From Mycolicibacterium sp. MU0050 (GTDB lineage: Bacteria; Actinomycetota; Actinomycetes; Mycobacteriales; Mycobacteriaceae), in contig NZ_OY726395.1 in the NCBI RefSeq assembly GCF_963378085.1, positions 1,240,001-1,304,000 on the forward strand: a DNA stretch of 64,000 bases, in the 5' to 3' direction. Under the pieces are notes generated by a model. It saw only the letters and a program-made list of their open reading frames with translations. It did not search any database and had not been told where the DNA came from. Numbering within the stretch: the first letter of the stretch is position 1; each line of letters opens with the position of its first letter. Made by a program: the position numbers and the translations under genes. This document shows positions 55,328 through 63,400 of this stretch, piece after piece.

Positions 55328-57204
55328 TGAGCGCCGTGGACCTCGAAGAGGGCACCACCCTGCTGCGGATCGCCACCGCCGGGTCGGTCGACGACGGCAA
55401 GTCCACCCTGATCGGCCGGCTGCTGTTCGACTCCAAGGCCGTCATGGAGGACCAGCTCGCCGCCGTCGAGCGCACCTCGGTGGAACGCGGGCATGACTAC
55501 ACCGACCTGTCGCTGGTCACCGACGGCCTGCGCGCCGAGCGCGAGCAGGGCATCACCATCGACGTCGCCTACCGCTACTTCGCCACGGCCAAGCGGAAAT
55601 TCATCATCGCCGATACCCCGGGGCACATCCAGTACACCCGCAACATGGTGACCGGCACCTCCACGGCGCAGCTGGCCATCGTTCTGGTCGACGCCCGCCA
55701 CGGGCTGCTCGAGCAGTCCCGCCGGCACGCCTTCCTGGCTTCGCTGCTGGGCGTGCAGCATGTGGTCCTCGCGGTCAACAAGATGGACCTCATCGATTGG
55801 GACCAACAGCATTTCGAGGCCATCCGCGACGAGTTCCACGCCTTCGCCGCCCGCCTGGACATCCACGATGTGACCACCATTCCGCTCTCGGCGCTCAACG
55901 GCGACAATGTGGTCACCAAGTCGGACAAGTCGCCGTGGTACGACGGCCCGGCGCTGCTGAGCCACCTCGAGGACGTGTTCATCGCCGGTGACCGCAACCT
56001 GGTGGACGTCCGCTTCCCGGTGCAGTACGTGATCCGGCCGCAGACCCACGAGCACACCGACCACCGCAGCTACGCCGGCACGGTGGCCAGTGGCGTGATG
56101 CGTCCGGGTGACGAGATCGTGGTGCTGCCGAGCGGAAAAACCAGCACCATCACCGAGATTCACGGCCCGTCGGGACTGGTGGAAGAGGCCTTCCCGCCCA
56201 TGGCCGTGTCGGTGAGCCTGGCCGACGACATCGACATCAGCCGCGGCGACATGATCGCCCGGCCGAACAATCAGCCGGTGGCCAGCCAGGAATTCGACGC
56301 CACGGTGTGTTGGATGGCCGATGACTCGGCGCTGGAACCCGGCCGCGACTACGTCATCAAACACACCACCCGGACCACCCGGGTGCGGGTCGCGGGGCTC
56401 GACTACCGGCTCGACGTCAACACCCTGCACCGGGACAAGGGCGCCACCGCGCTGAAGCTCAACGAGCTGGGCCGGGTCTCGTTGCGCACCCAGGCGCCGC
56501 TGCTGCTCGACGAGTACACCCGCAACTCCACCACCGGGTCGTTCATCCTGATCGACCCGGACACCCACGTCACCGTGGCCGCCGGCATGGTCCGCGACAC
56601 CCAGTCGACGGCCGCGCGCACCGCCAGCCCCAACACCGTGCGGCACGAATCGCTGGTGACGGCGCAGGACCGCCTGACCAAGGGCTGCACGCTGTGGTTC
56701 ACCGGCCTGTCGGGATCGGGCAAGTCGTCGATCGCGGTGCTGGTCGAGCAGAAGCTGCTCGAACAGGGTTGCCCCGCTTACATTCTCGACGGTGACAACC
56801 TCCGCCACGGCCTCAACGCCGATCTCGGTTTCTCGATGGCCGACCGCTCCGAGAACCTGCGTCGGTTGGCGCACATCGCGACGTTGATGGCCGACGCCGG
56901 CCTGACCGTCCTGGTCCCGGCGATCAGCCCCCTGGTGGAGCACCGCGAGCTGGCCCGCCAGGTGCACGCCGAGGCCGGCGTGGATTTCTTCGAGATCTTC
57001 GTCGACACTCCGCTGGCCGACTGCGAGGCGCGCGACCCCAAGGGCCTCTACGCCAAGGCCCGCGCCGGCGAGATCACGCACTTCACCGGGATCGACAGCC
57101 CGTATCAGCGGCCCAAGAACCCGGATCTGCGGCTCACGCCCGAGCATCGTCCCGACGATCTCGCGCAGCAGGTGGTCGATCTGCTCGGTGCCGCGCGTGA
57201 CTGA
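55327..57204 (+). CDS. cysN: Bifunctional sulfate adenylyltransferase subunit 1 / adenylylsulfate kinase (CysNC)
   Basis: This is a 625-residue fusion. N-terminal GTPase: GSVDDGKST, DTPGH and NKMDLIDWD, plus two beta-barrels. From about residue 435 an APS kinase (CysC) domain follows with P-loop GLSGSGKSS (about 459-467), DGDNLRHGL and a late TGIDSPYQRP segment. It makes APS with CysD and phosphorylates it to PAPS, the sulfate donor for sulfolipids and, by reduction, for cysteine. Its stop overlaps the downstream cysQ start. The length is close to Rv1286 (614). Confidence 0.97.
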   Translation: MSAVDLEEGTTLLRIATAGSVDDGKSTLIGRLLFDSKAVMEDQLAAVERTSVERGHDYTDLSLVTDGLRAEREQGITIDVAYRYFATAKRKFIIADTPGHIQYTRNMVTGTSTAQLAIVLVDARHGLLEQSRRHAFLASLLGVQHVVLAVNKMDLIDWDQQHFEAIRDEFHAFAARLDIHDVTTIPLSALNGDNVVTKSDKSPWYDGPALLSHLEDVFIAGDRNLVDVRFPVQYVIRPQTHEHTDHRSYAGTVASGVMRPGDEIVVLPSGKTSTITEIHGPSGLVEEAFPPMAVSVSLADDIDISRGDMIARPNNQPVASQEFDATVCWMADDSALEPGRDYVIKHTTRTTRVRVAGLDYRLDVNTLHRDKGATALKLNELGRVSLRTQAPLLLDEYTRNSTTGSFILIDPDTHVTVAAGMVRDTQSTAARTASPNTVRHESLVTAQDRLTKGCTLWFTGLSGSGKSSIAVLVEQKLLEQGCPAYILDGDNLRHGLNADLGFSMADRSENLRRLAHIATLMADAGLTVLVPAISPLVEHRELARQVHAEAGVDFFEIFVDTPLADCEARDPKGLYAKARAGEITHFTGIDSPYQRPKNPDLRLTPEHRPDDLAQQVVDLLGAARD

Positions 57205-57931
57205 CCATCAGTTGGCGGCCGAATTGGCCACCCGGGCGGGGGAGTTGCTGCTCGGTGTGCGCGCTGAGCTCGCCGAGGCCAGTGCGCAGGAGCGAAAGGA
57301 CGCCGGGGACAAGAGATCCCACGACTTCCTGATGGCCGAGCTGGCCGCCGCCCGTCCGCAGGATGCGGTGCTGTCGGAAGAGGGCGTCGACGACCCGGCG
57401 CGGCTGCGCGCCCACCGGGTCTGGATCGTCGACCCGCTGGACGGCACCCGGGAGTTCTCCGAGCCGGGCCGCGACGACTGGGCCGTGCACGTCGCGCTGT
57501 GGGAGGACGGCGAGCTCGTCGCCGGCGCGGTGGCCCTGCCCGCTCAGCACATCACGTTGGCAACGCCGGCGACGCCCGCGGTTCCGCCGGCGCCGCAGCA
57601 ACTCCGGGTGGTCGTGTCGCGGACCCGGCCCCCGGCGGTCGCGCTGGCGGTGCGGGACGCCCTCGACGGGGTGCTGGTCGAGATGGGTTCCGCCGGAGCC
57701 AAAGTGGCCTCGGTGGTGCAGGGTCGCTCCGATGTGTACGTCCACGCCGGTGGGCAGTACGAATGGGATTCCGCGGCGCCGGTCGCGGTGGCGCGGGCGG
57801 CCGGCCTGCACACCTCACGCATCGACGGTTCGCCGTTGCGGTACAACCAGTCCGGCGCCAAGTTGCCGGATCTCATCGTGTGCCGGCCCGAGCACGCCGA
57901 GGCGGTCTTGGCGGTGACCGCCGTCGGCTGA
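57188..57931 (+). CDS. cysQ: CysQ-like PAP/PAPS phosphatase
   Basis: The protein has 247 residues from GTG 57188; GTG 57197 is an in-frame alternative. The inositol-phosphatase-type metal motifs are present: SEEGVDD (first Glu), WIVDPLDGTREF and YEWDSAAPVAVARAAG. It resembles M. tuberculosis CysQ (Rv2131c), which dephosphorylates 3'-phosphoadenosine phosphate and PAPS. In M. tuberculosis that gene is far from cysDN; here it overlaps the cysNC end by 17 bases and would balance PAPS made by the same operon. Confidence 0.92.
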   Translation: MPRVTDHQLAAELATRAGELLLGVRAELAEASAQERKDAGDKRSHDFLMAELAAARPQDAVLSEEGVDDPARLRAHRVWIVDPLDGTREFSEPGRDDWAVHVALWEDGELVAGAVALPAQHITLATPATPAVPPAPQQLRVVVSRTRPPAVALAVRDALDGVLVEMGSAGAKVASVVQGRSDVYVHAGGQYEWDSAAPVAVARAAGLHTSRIDGSPLRYNQSGAKLPDLIVCRPEHAEAVLAVTAVG

Positions 57932-57982
57932 CCTCAGGCCGATTCGTCGAGAAGGACGAACCGCTGCCGGTAGCTTGGTGGC

Positions 57983-58582
57983 ATGGCCGAGCACCCCACC
58001 TTGCGCACCCTCACCGGACTTCCCGCCGAACCCGCGGGGCTGACCGCGTCCACCCTGATCCTGATCGACTGCCAGAACACCTACACCCGCGGCGTCATGG
58101 AACTCGAAGGCGTGCAGGATGCGCTGGCGGAGGCGGCCGCCATGCTGGACCGGGCGCGCACCGCCGGCATCCCGGTCATCCACATCCAGCACGACGCCGG
58201 ACCGGGGTCGCCGTATGACGTGCGGGAGGAGATCGGCGCCATCGTGGACAGCGTCGCGCCCCGCGCGGGCGAGCCGGTGGTGGTGAAGAACTACCCGAAT
58301 TCGTTTGTCGGGACCGACCTCGACGAGCGGCTCAAGGCCCTCGGCGCGAGCAATCTGGTGCTGACCGGATTCATGACGCACATGTGTGTCAACTCCACCG
58401 CGCGCGGTGCGTTCAATCTGGGTTACGCGCCCACGGTGGTCGGTGCGGCCACTGCCACCCGGGCGCTTCCCGGGGTGGGCGGCACCGAGGTCTCGGCCGC
58501 CGCCGTGCACGCGGCCAGCCTGGCCGCGGTGGCGGATCTGTTCGCCGTGGTGGTCCCGGACGGTGCGGCCATCCCGGACTGA
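57983..58582 (+). CDS. Isochorismatase-fold cysteine hydrolase
   Basis: The protein has 199 residues. The cysteine-hydrolase triad is intact: D29 (LILIDCQNTY), K102 (VVKNYPNSF) and C135 (GFMTHMCVNSTAR), as in nicotinamidase-like and isochorismatase-like enzymes. The GFMTHMCVNST context points to a general amidase or hydrolase of this group, not PncA. The substrate is unknown. A TAGCTT box ends six bases before ATG 57983, so it probably has its own leaderless promoter, not one shared with cysQ. Confidence 0.9.
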   Translation: MAEHPTLRTLTGLPAEPAGLTASTLILIDCQNTYTRGVMELEGVQDALAEAAAMLDRARTAGIPVIHIQHDAGPGSPYDVREEIGAIVDSVAPRAGEPVVVKNYPNSFVGTDLDERLKALGASNLVLTGFMTHMCVNSTARGAFNLGYAPTVVGAATATRALPGVGGTEVSAAAVHAASLAAVADLFAVVVPDGAAIPD

Positions 58583-58609
58583 CCGGCGCCGAATGGCACA
58601 ATTCGACAG

Positions 58610-59089
58610 ATGCGGATGTCGGCCAAGGCGGAGTACGCCGTGCGGGCGATGGTGCAATTGGCCACCGTCGCCGCGGGCGAGCTGACCACCACCGACGACT
58701 TGGCCAAGTCGCAAGGTATTCCGCCGCAGTTCTTGGTCGACATCCTGAGTGCGTTACGGGCCGACCGGCTGGTCCGCAGTCACCGTGGCCGCGACGGCGG
58801 CTATGCCCTGGGCCGGCCCGCCGACCAGATCAGCATCGCCGACGTGCTGCGCTGCATCGACGGCCCGCTGGCCAGCGTCCGGGATATCGGTTTGGGCGAT
58901 CTGCCGTACTCGGGTCCGACGGCCGCGCTGACCGACGTGTGGCGCGCGTTGCGGGCCAGCATGCGCTCGGTGCTGGAGCAGACCAGCCTCGCCGACGTCG
59001 CCGCCGGATCGCTGCCGCCGCACGTGAGTTCGCTGGCCGACGACTACCGCTCCCAGGAAACCCAGCGCGGTCACCTGCCCGCCACCTAG
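58610..59089 (+). CDS. Rrf2-family transcriptional regulator (Rv1287-like)
   Basis: The protein has 159 residues. The winged-helix domain includes [68 protein letters not shown]. The Fe-S cysteines of IscR/NsrR-type members are absent, so it must sense something else or nothing. Its place after the cys genes, as with Rv1287, suggests regulation of sulfur assimilation (compare CymR, an Rrf2 member), but this is inference. CACAAT seven bases before ATG 58610 suggests a leaderless transcript. The stop overlaps the opposing small gene by four bases. Confidence 0.92.
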   Translation: MRMSAKAEYAVRAMVQLATVAAGELTTTDDLAKSQGIPPQFLVDILSALRADRLVRSHRGRDGGYALGRPADQISIADVLRCIDGPLASVRDIGLGDLPYSGPTAALTDVWRALRASMRSVLEQTSLADVAAGSLPPHVSSLADDYRSQETQRGHLPAT

Positions 59090-59301
59090 TCAGGTTTCGG
59101 GTCGGTCTCCTGGTCGGTGTTGCCGTACTTGGGCTTGCCCTCGTCGTCGAGCCATTCGTTGATCGCGGTGCCGGTCACGGTGTTGTGCGAGCCGGGCAGG
59201 ACGGCCGTCGGCCGGTCCTCGTAAGCGCTGACCATGCGCTTGGCTTCCTTCTTGGCCGAGTCGGTGACCTCGACCTCCTCGGTGGTCGGTTCCTCGTTCA
59301 T
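59086..59301 (-). CDS. Small acidic hypothetical protein
   Basis: This is a 71-residue, highly charged and soluble protein ([27 protein letters not shown] at the start, [20 protein letters not shown] at the end), probably largely disordered. No domain was recognised. The GC-poor-for-this-genome composition, rich Glu/Asp/Thr content and good start after the palindrome at 59339 support a real gene. It could be a stress-type protein, but there is no direct evidence. Confidence 0.65.
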   Translation of the reverse strand: MNEEPTTEEVEVTDSAKKEAKRMVSAYEDRPTAVLPGSHNTVTGTAINEWLDDEGKPKYGNTDQETDPKPD

Positions 59302-59338
59302 GCCTGCATGGCTGCCCGCTGGTGTGACGCACCAAACA

Positions 59339-59352
59339 CTGAGAATTCTCAG
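59339..59352. promoter_or_regulatory. Perfect 14-bp palindrome CTGAGAATTCTCAG
   Basis: It lies 38 bases upstream of the small acidic protein gene and covers the stop codon of the DUF4097 gene (59349-59351). Placement in the promoter interval suggests an operator; chance is possible. Confidence 0.45.
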
Positions 59353-60206
59353 GTGCGGGCGGCCACGATCACGCTGCCCGAGCCCACGCGCGCGGTGACC
59401 TCCGAGACGGCCTCGGCCGGATTGGCGGTGCGCGGGACACGCACCACGGCGCGGTCGCCGGAATCACCGGTGCCGGCCTGCACCAGGAACGGCCCGTCCC
59501 CGTCCAGCCCCAGCTCGACCTGCCCCTCGTCGAGGGTGGCCCGGATACGCGGCGGCGGCGGATCCTGGAAGTCCACGCTGATCCTGCCCTCGACGCCGGT
59601 GGCGGAGAAGGAATCCCGCACCGCGATCGGCGCTCGGCTGCGGATGGCGCCGCGCAGGCTGTGGATCTCGACGGTGCCGGCGGCGCCGCGCAGGTCCACC
59701 GCGCCGTTGTCGGTGCGGGCCTCCAGCCGGGTCAGGTCGGTGTCGACCATCAGCGCTCCGTAGCGCTGGGTGGTCGTCAGCGTCAGACCCTGGGAGACGC
59801 CGGGCGGCAGCACCACCTTGAGTTCGCCGCCGCGGGCCCATCGGAACCAGTGGGGCGTCTCGCCCCGCAGGGTGATGCGCGCAGTGTCGGCGGCGGTGGT
59901 GATGTCGAGGGCCTGACGGTGCCCGGCGGTGCTGACGAACCGCATCTCGACGCGCGGTTCGGTGGCGTCGTCGTCGGTGCGGATCCGGATCGCCATCGGC
60001 ACATCGCCCGCGTCGATGGTGAGCATCCGCAGGTCGGCGGGCAACGGTTGCGCGTCGGCGATGATGCGGGCGCGGCCCACCCCGACCGCGAACACGGTCA
60101 GGCTGGTCAGCACGGCGACCCCGAACAGCACGGCGGCGGTGACGATGACGCCGCGGACGGTCGCGCGCTCGCCGCTGGACAGGGCAGGGGGCTGCGTTAT
60201 GGTCAT
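59349..60206 (-). CDS. Membrane-anchored DUF4097 beta-repeat protein
   Basis: The protein has 285 residues. One membrane helix (about 17-43, VRGVIVTAAVLFGVAVLTSLTVFAVGVG) is followed by an extracytoplasmic, repetitive beta domain of the DUF4097/adhesin type (LRMLTIDAGDVPMAIRI, GALMVDTDLTRLEARTDNGAVDL, SLRGAIRSRAPI). Such proteins often accompany envelope-stress two-component systems (LiaF-like topology). It lies 12 bases downstream of a response regulator gene on the same strand, so all three form one operon. It may sense or modulate the kinase. Confidence 0.85.
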   Translation of the reverse strand: MTITQPPALSSGERATVRGVIVTAAVLFGVAVLTSLTVFAVGVGRARIIADAQPLPADLRMLTIDAGDVPMAIRIRTDDDATEPRVEMRFVSTAGHRQALDITTAADTARITLRGETPHWFRWARGGELKVVLPPGVSQGLTLTTTQRYGALMVDTDLTRLEARTDNGAVDLRGAAGTVEIHSLRGAIRSRAPIAVRDSFSATGVEGRISVDFQDPPPPRIRATLDEGQVELGLDGDGPFLVQAGTGDSGDRAVVRVPRTANPAEAVSEVTARVGSGSVIVAART

Positions 60207-60218
60207 GGCTTCCTCCGG

Positions 60219-60863
60219 TCAGGTGTCCAGGTAGCGCAAAACCGCCAGGATGCGGCGGTTTTCGCTCTGGTCGGGCGCGAGGTCGAACTTGGTGAAGATC
60301 GAGGCGATGTGCTTTTCGGCGGACCCGGTCGAGATCGACAGCGTCGCCGCGATGGCCGAGTTGGACTTGCCCTCGGCCATCAATTGCACGACGTCGCGTT
60401 CGCGGTCGGTGAGGTTGTCCAGCATGTTGCGGCGTTGGGACCGCACCAGGATCTGCGCGACGACCTCGGGGTCCAGGACGGTACCGCCGCTGCCGACGGT
60501 GCCGACGGCGTCCAGGAACGCTGGGATGTCGGCGACCCGATCCTTGAGCAGGTAGCCGAAGCCGCGGGTGTCGGCGGCGATCAGTTCGGCCGCGTAGCGC
60601 TCCTCGACGTAGTGCGAGAGCACCAGCACCGCCGAATCGGGGTTCTGCCGGCGCAGCAGCGCGGCGGCGCGGATGCCCTCGTCGGTGAAGGTGGGCGGCA
60701 TACGGACGTCCACGATCGCCAGGTCCGGTGCGAGTTCGTTGACCACCCGCAGCAGTTCGGTCGCGTCGGGGACGCCGGCGACCACCTCGTGGCCGGCGTC
60801 GATGAGGATGCGTTCCAGACCGGCGCGCAACAGCGCCGAGTCCTCGGCGATCACGATGCGCAT
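60219..60863 (-). CDS. NarL/LuxR-type response regulator
   Basis: The protein has 214 residues. The receiver domain has acidic E7/D8, phospho-acceptor D52 in IVDVRMPP, and LLKDR with the conserved Lys. The C-terminal LuxR helix-turn-helix reads LTDRERDVVQLMAEGKSNSAIAATLSIS and EKHIASIFTKFDL. It overlaps the sensor kinase gene by 13 bases and would be phosphorylated by it. Likely targets are its own operon or the divergent transporter gene at 62228, where stem and dyad sequences occur. Confidence 0.93.
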   Translation of the reverse strand: MRIVIAEDSALLRAGLERILIDAGHEVVAGVPDATELLRVVNELAPDLAIVDVRMPPTFTDEGIRAAALLRRQNPDSAVLVLSHYVEERYAAELIAADTRGFGYLLKDRVADIPAFLDAVGTVGSGGTVLDPEVVAQILVRSQRRNMLDNLTDRERDVVQLMAEGKSNSAIAATLSISTGSAEKHIASIFTKFDLAPDQSENRRILAVLRYLDT

Positions 60864-62140
60864 GGCAACACCGCGCTGACGATGGTGGGGCCGGTGGCCG
60901 GGCTGGACACCGACAGGGTGCCGCCGGCGGCCCGGACGCGTTCGGCCAGCCCGCGCAGCCCGGTGCTGCCGGGATCGTCGGAGATCTGCGCACCGCCGCG
61001 GCCGTCGTCGAAGACCGACACGTGCAGCTGCTGGGTGGTCTCGTCGACGCGGACGGTCACCACCGCGCGGCCGGCCGCCGCGTGCTTGGCCACATTCGTC
61101 AACGCCTCGGCGACCAGGAAGTACGCCACGGCTTCCACCTCGTCGGGCAGACGACCCGGCAGCGAGACGTCCAACGATGTTGGTATGCCCGAGTTTTCGC
61201 TGCGCTGCACCACCGCGGACAGCGCGGCGTCCAGGCCGCGGTCCGACAGGATGCTCGGCGCGATGCCGCGCACCACGTCGCGCAGTTCGGACAGGGCCTG
61301 CTTGGCGTCGCCGTGCGCCTCGTCGATCAGGGCCTTGGCCGCGTTCGGGTCGGAGTCCAGCTTGGTCCGCGCCAGGCCGATGGTCATGGCCAACGACACC
61401 AGCCGCGGTTGCACGCCGTCGTGCAGGTCGCGCTCGATGCGGTGCCGCTCGGTGTGCGCCGACGACACCGCCCCTTGGCGGGCGTCGGCGAGTGCGTGGA
61501 CCTGATTGCGCAGGGCCGCAGTGTCCGACGGGGCCAGCAGCCAGCGGTCGATCTGGGCGTCGACGGCGGGGGCGAAGATGAGGATCGCGAGCGCGGCGAG
61601 CAACGCGGTGCTGCCCAGCACGAACGCCAGCGGCACCGGCAGAAAGTCCACGCCGGCCGCGGCGTCGCTGCCTCGCACCGCGATGGCCGCGGCGGGGCCG
61701 AGGAAGGCGAAGGCCAGCAGGACCAGCGTGATCCCGGTCGCCAGGAAGTCGTAGAGCAGCCGGAGATAGTGGTGCGCGAAGCCCTTCCAGAACCGGGCAC
61801 TGCTGAAGTCCAGCCACAGCTGATGCAGCCAGCCCACGAACCCGTCGCGGTGGGTCAGGGGGCGCGCCGGGACGGGGATCCCCATGCCGAACACCGCCTC
61901 GGAGCGACCCCGCTCGACGACGTTCACCCCGCGCATCAGATAGATGAACGCCACGGTGGCCAGCGCCGTGCCGATGATCGACGGGATCGAGGAGACGGCA
62001 ACCACCATGATCGCCAACGGGATCCAGAACCACAGCACCGCGATGACGGCGTTGGTCACCATCGCGGCGGTGGGAACCACCCCGAGATGTCGGTCGCGGG
62101 CGCGCGGCGGGGCCGGAAGAACGTCGGTTGCGACTGCCAT
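60851..62140 (-). CDS. NarL-type sensor histidine kinase
   Basis: The protein has 429 residues. Four membrane helices are seen (about 28-50, 52-68, 133-156, 168-192) without a large external sensor, as in intramembrane-sensing kinases of the LiaS type. The HisKA_3 motif ERDLHDGVQPRLV carries H240; the ATPase has EALTNVAKHA and DDGRGGAQ. It is the first gene of a kinase-regulator-DUF4097 operon, which resembles Lia-type envelope-stress systems. The signal is unknown. Confidence 0.92.
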   Translation of the reverse strand: MAVATDVLPAPPRARDRHLGVVPTAAMVTNAVIAVLWFWIPLAIMVVAVSSIPSIIGTALATVAFIYLMRGVNVVERGRSEAVFGMGIPVPARPLTHRDGFVGWLHQLWLDFSSARFWKGFAHHYLRLLYDFLATGITLVLLAFAFLGPAAAIAVRGSDAAAGVDFLPVPLAFVLGSTALLAALAILIFAPAVDAQIDRWLLAPSDTAALRNQVHALADARQGAVSSAHTERHRIERDLHDGVQPRLVSLAMTIGLARTKLDSDPNAAKALIDEAHGDAKQALSELRDVVRGIAPSILSDRGLDAALSAVVQRSENSGIPTSLDVSLPGRLPDEVEAVAYFLVAEALTNVAKHAAAGRAVVTVRVDETTQQLHVSVFDDGRGGAQISDDPGSTGLRGLAERVRAAGGTLSVSSPATGPTIVSAVLPCAS

Positions 62141-62173
62141 GAGTCAAACCTAGGAGGTCGAGGCCGTCGGCAA

Positions 62174-62213
62174 CACGACGTTATCCGGACAATGTCGTGG
62201 GGGATAACCCCCA
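62174..62213. promoter_or_regulatory. Overlapping stems and dyad between kinase and transporter genes
   Basis: CACGAC (62174-62179)/GTCGTG (62194-62199), TTATCC (62181-62186)/GGATAA (62202-62207), and TGGGGG-ATAA-CCCCCA (62198-62213) compete for the same bases in the 87-bp divergent interval. It is a candidate operator for the response regulator, or an RNA switch before GTG 62228. Confidence 0.5.
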
Positions 62214-62227
62214 GTTAGGGTCAGGGC

Positions 62228-63379
62228 GTGAGCGCCACCGCAACCCCGGGTGAACCCCCCGCCCCACGCAAGCGGGTCGAAGTGTTGGGCAGCATCGGTC
62301 CCAACTGGTTCGCCGCGGTGATGGGCACGGGCATCGTGGCCGTCGCGGGTGCCACCCTGCCGTTGCCGCTGCCGGGCGTGCGCGGGTTCACCGAGGTGGT
62401 GTGGGTGATCGCGCTGGTGCTGCTGGTGGTGCTGGTCCTCGTCGTCGGTGGGCATTGGCTCTGGCATCCCCGGGTGGTGCGCGGGCACGCCCGCAATCCG
62501 CAGATGGCGCACTTCTACGGCGCGGCGCCGATGGCGTTGATCACCGTCGGCACGGGTGCGTTGCTGGTGGGCAAGGATCTGATCGGTGAGCGCGCCGCCG
62601 TCGATCTGGCGTGGGTGTTGTGGACCGCCGGCACCCTGGGCGGGTTGTTCACCGCGGTGAGCATCCCCTTTCTGATGTTCACCCAGCACAGCGTGGAACC
62701 CGACGCGGCGTTCGGCGGCTGGCTGATGCCCGTTGTGCCGCCCATGGTGTCCGCGGCCGGTGGGGCCCTGCTGCTCGAGCACATGGCGCCGGGCACCGGC
62801 CGCGAGACCATGCTGTACGGCTGCTACGCCATGTTCGGGCTGTCGCTGGTGGCCTCGCTGATCATCATCACGATGATCTGGACACGGTTGGCCCTGTACG
62901 GCACCTCGGGTACCGCGCGGGTGCCGACGCTGTGGATCGTGCTCGGTCCGCTGGGGCAGTCCATCACCGTGGCCGGGCTGTTGGGCACCCACGCGGGGAG
63001 CGCCGTCGACCCCGAGATCGCGAGCGGCATGCGGGTTTTCGGCATCCTGTTCGGCGTGCCGGTGTGGGGGTTCGCGGTGCTGTGGATCGCGTTGGCGACG
63101 GCGCTGACGGTGCGGACCCTGCGCCGCGGAATGCCGTTCGCGTTGACCTGGTGGAGTCTGACCTTCCCGGTCGGCACGTTCGTCACCGGAACCACGCAGC
63201 TGGCCGAGCACACGACGCTGCCGGCGTTCGAGGTCGCCGCCGTGGTGGCCTACGTCGGTCTGCTGGGCACCTGGGTGCTGGTCGCGCTGCGCACCACGGG
63301 CGGCAGCCTGCGGGGCAGCCTGTTCGCGCCGCCGACGAGCACCGACCCGATTCGGGCGCACAAGGATCCGGTCGTCTGA
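62228..63379 (+). CDS. TDT/SLAC1-family transporter (TehA-like)
   Basis: The protein has 383 residues with ten predicted helices. The start (GSIGPNWFAAVMGTGIVAVAGATLPLPL) is the signature of the tellurite-resistance/dicarboxylate transporter family that includes TehA, SLAC1 and sulfite exporter Ssu1. It may export anions such as sulfite or dicarboxylates, which would fit the cys genes nearby, but the substrate is unproven. GTG 62228 has a GC hairpin and TCAGGG close upstream. It is divergent from the two-component operon. Confidence 0.9.
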   Translation: MSATATPGEPPAPRKRVEVLGSIGPNWFAAVMGTGIVAVAGATLPLPLPGVRGFTEVVWVIALVLLVVLVLVVGGHWLWHPRVVRGHARNPQMAHFYGAAPMALITVGTGALLVGKDLIGERAAVDLAWVLWTAGTLGGLFTAVSIPFLMFTQHSVEPDAAFGGWLMPVVPPMVSAAGGALLLEHMAPGTGRETMLYGCYAMFGLSLVASLIIITMIWTRLALYGTSGTARVPTLWIVLGPLGQSITVAGLLGTHAGSAVDPEIASGMRVFGILFGVPVWGFAVLWIALATALTVRTLRRGMPFALTWWSLTFPVGTFVTGTTQLAEHTTLPAFEVAAVVAYVGLLGTWVLVALRTTGGSLRGSLFAPPTSTDPIRAHKDPVV

Positions 63380-63400
63380 GGCCGTGCCACAATCGCCGTC

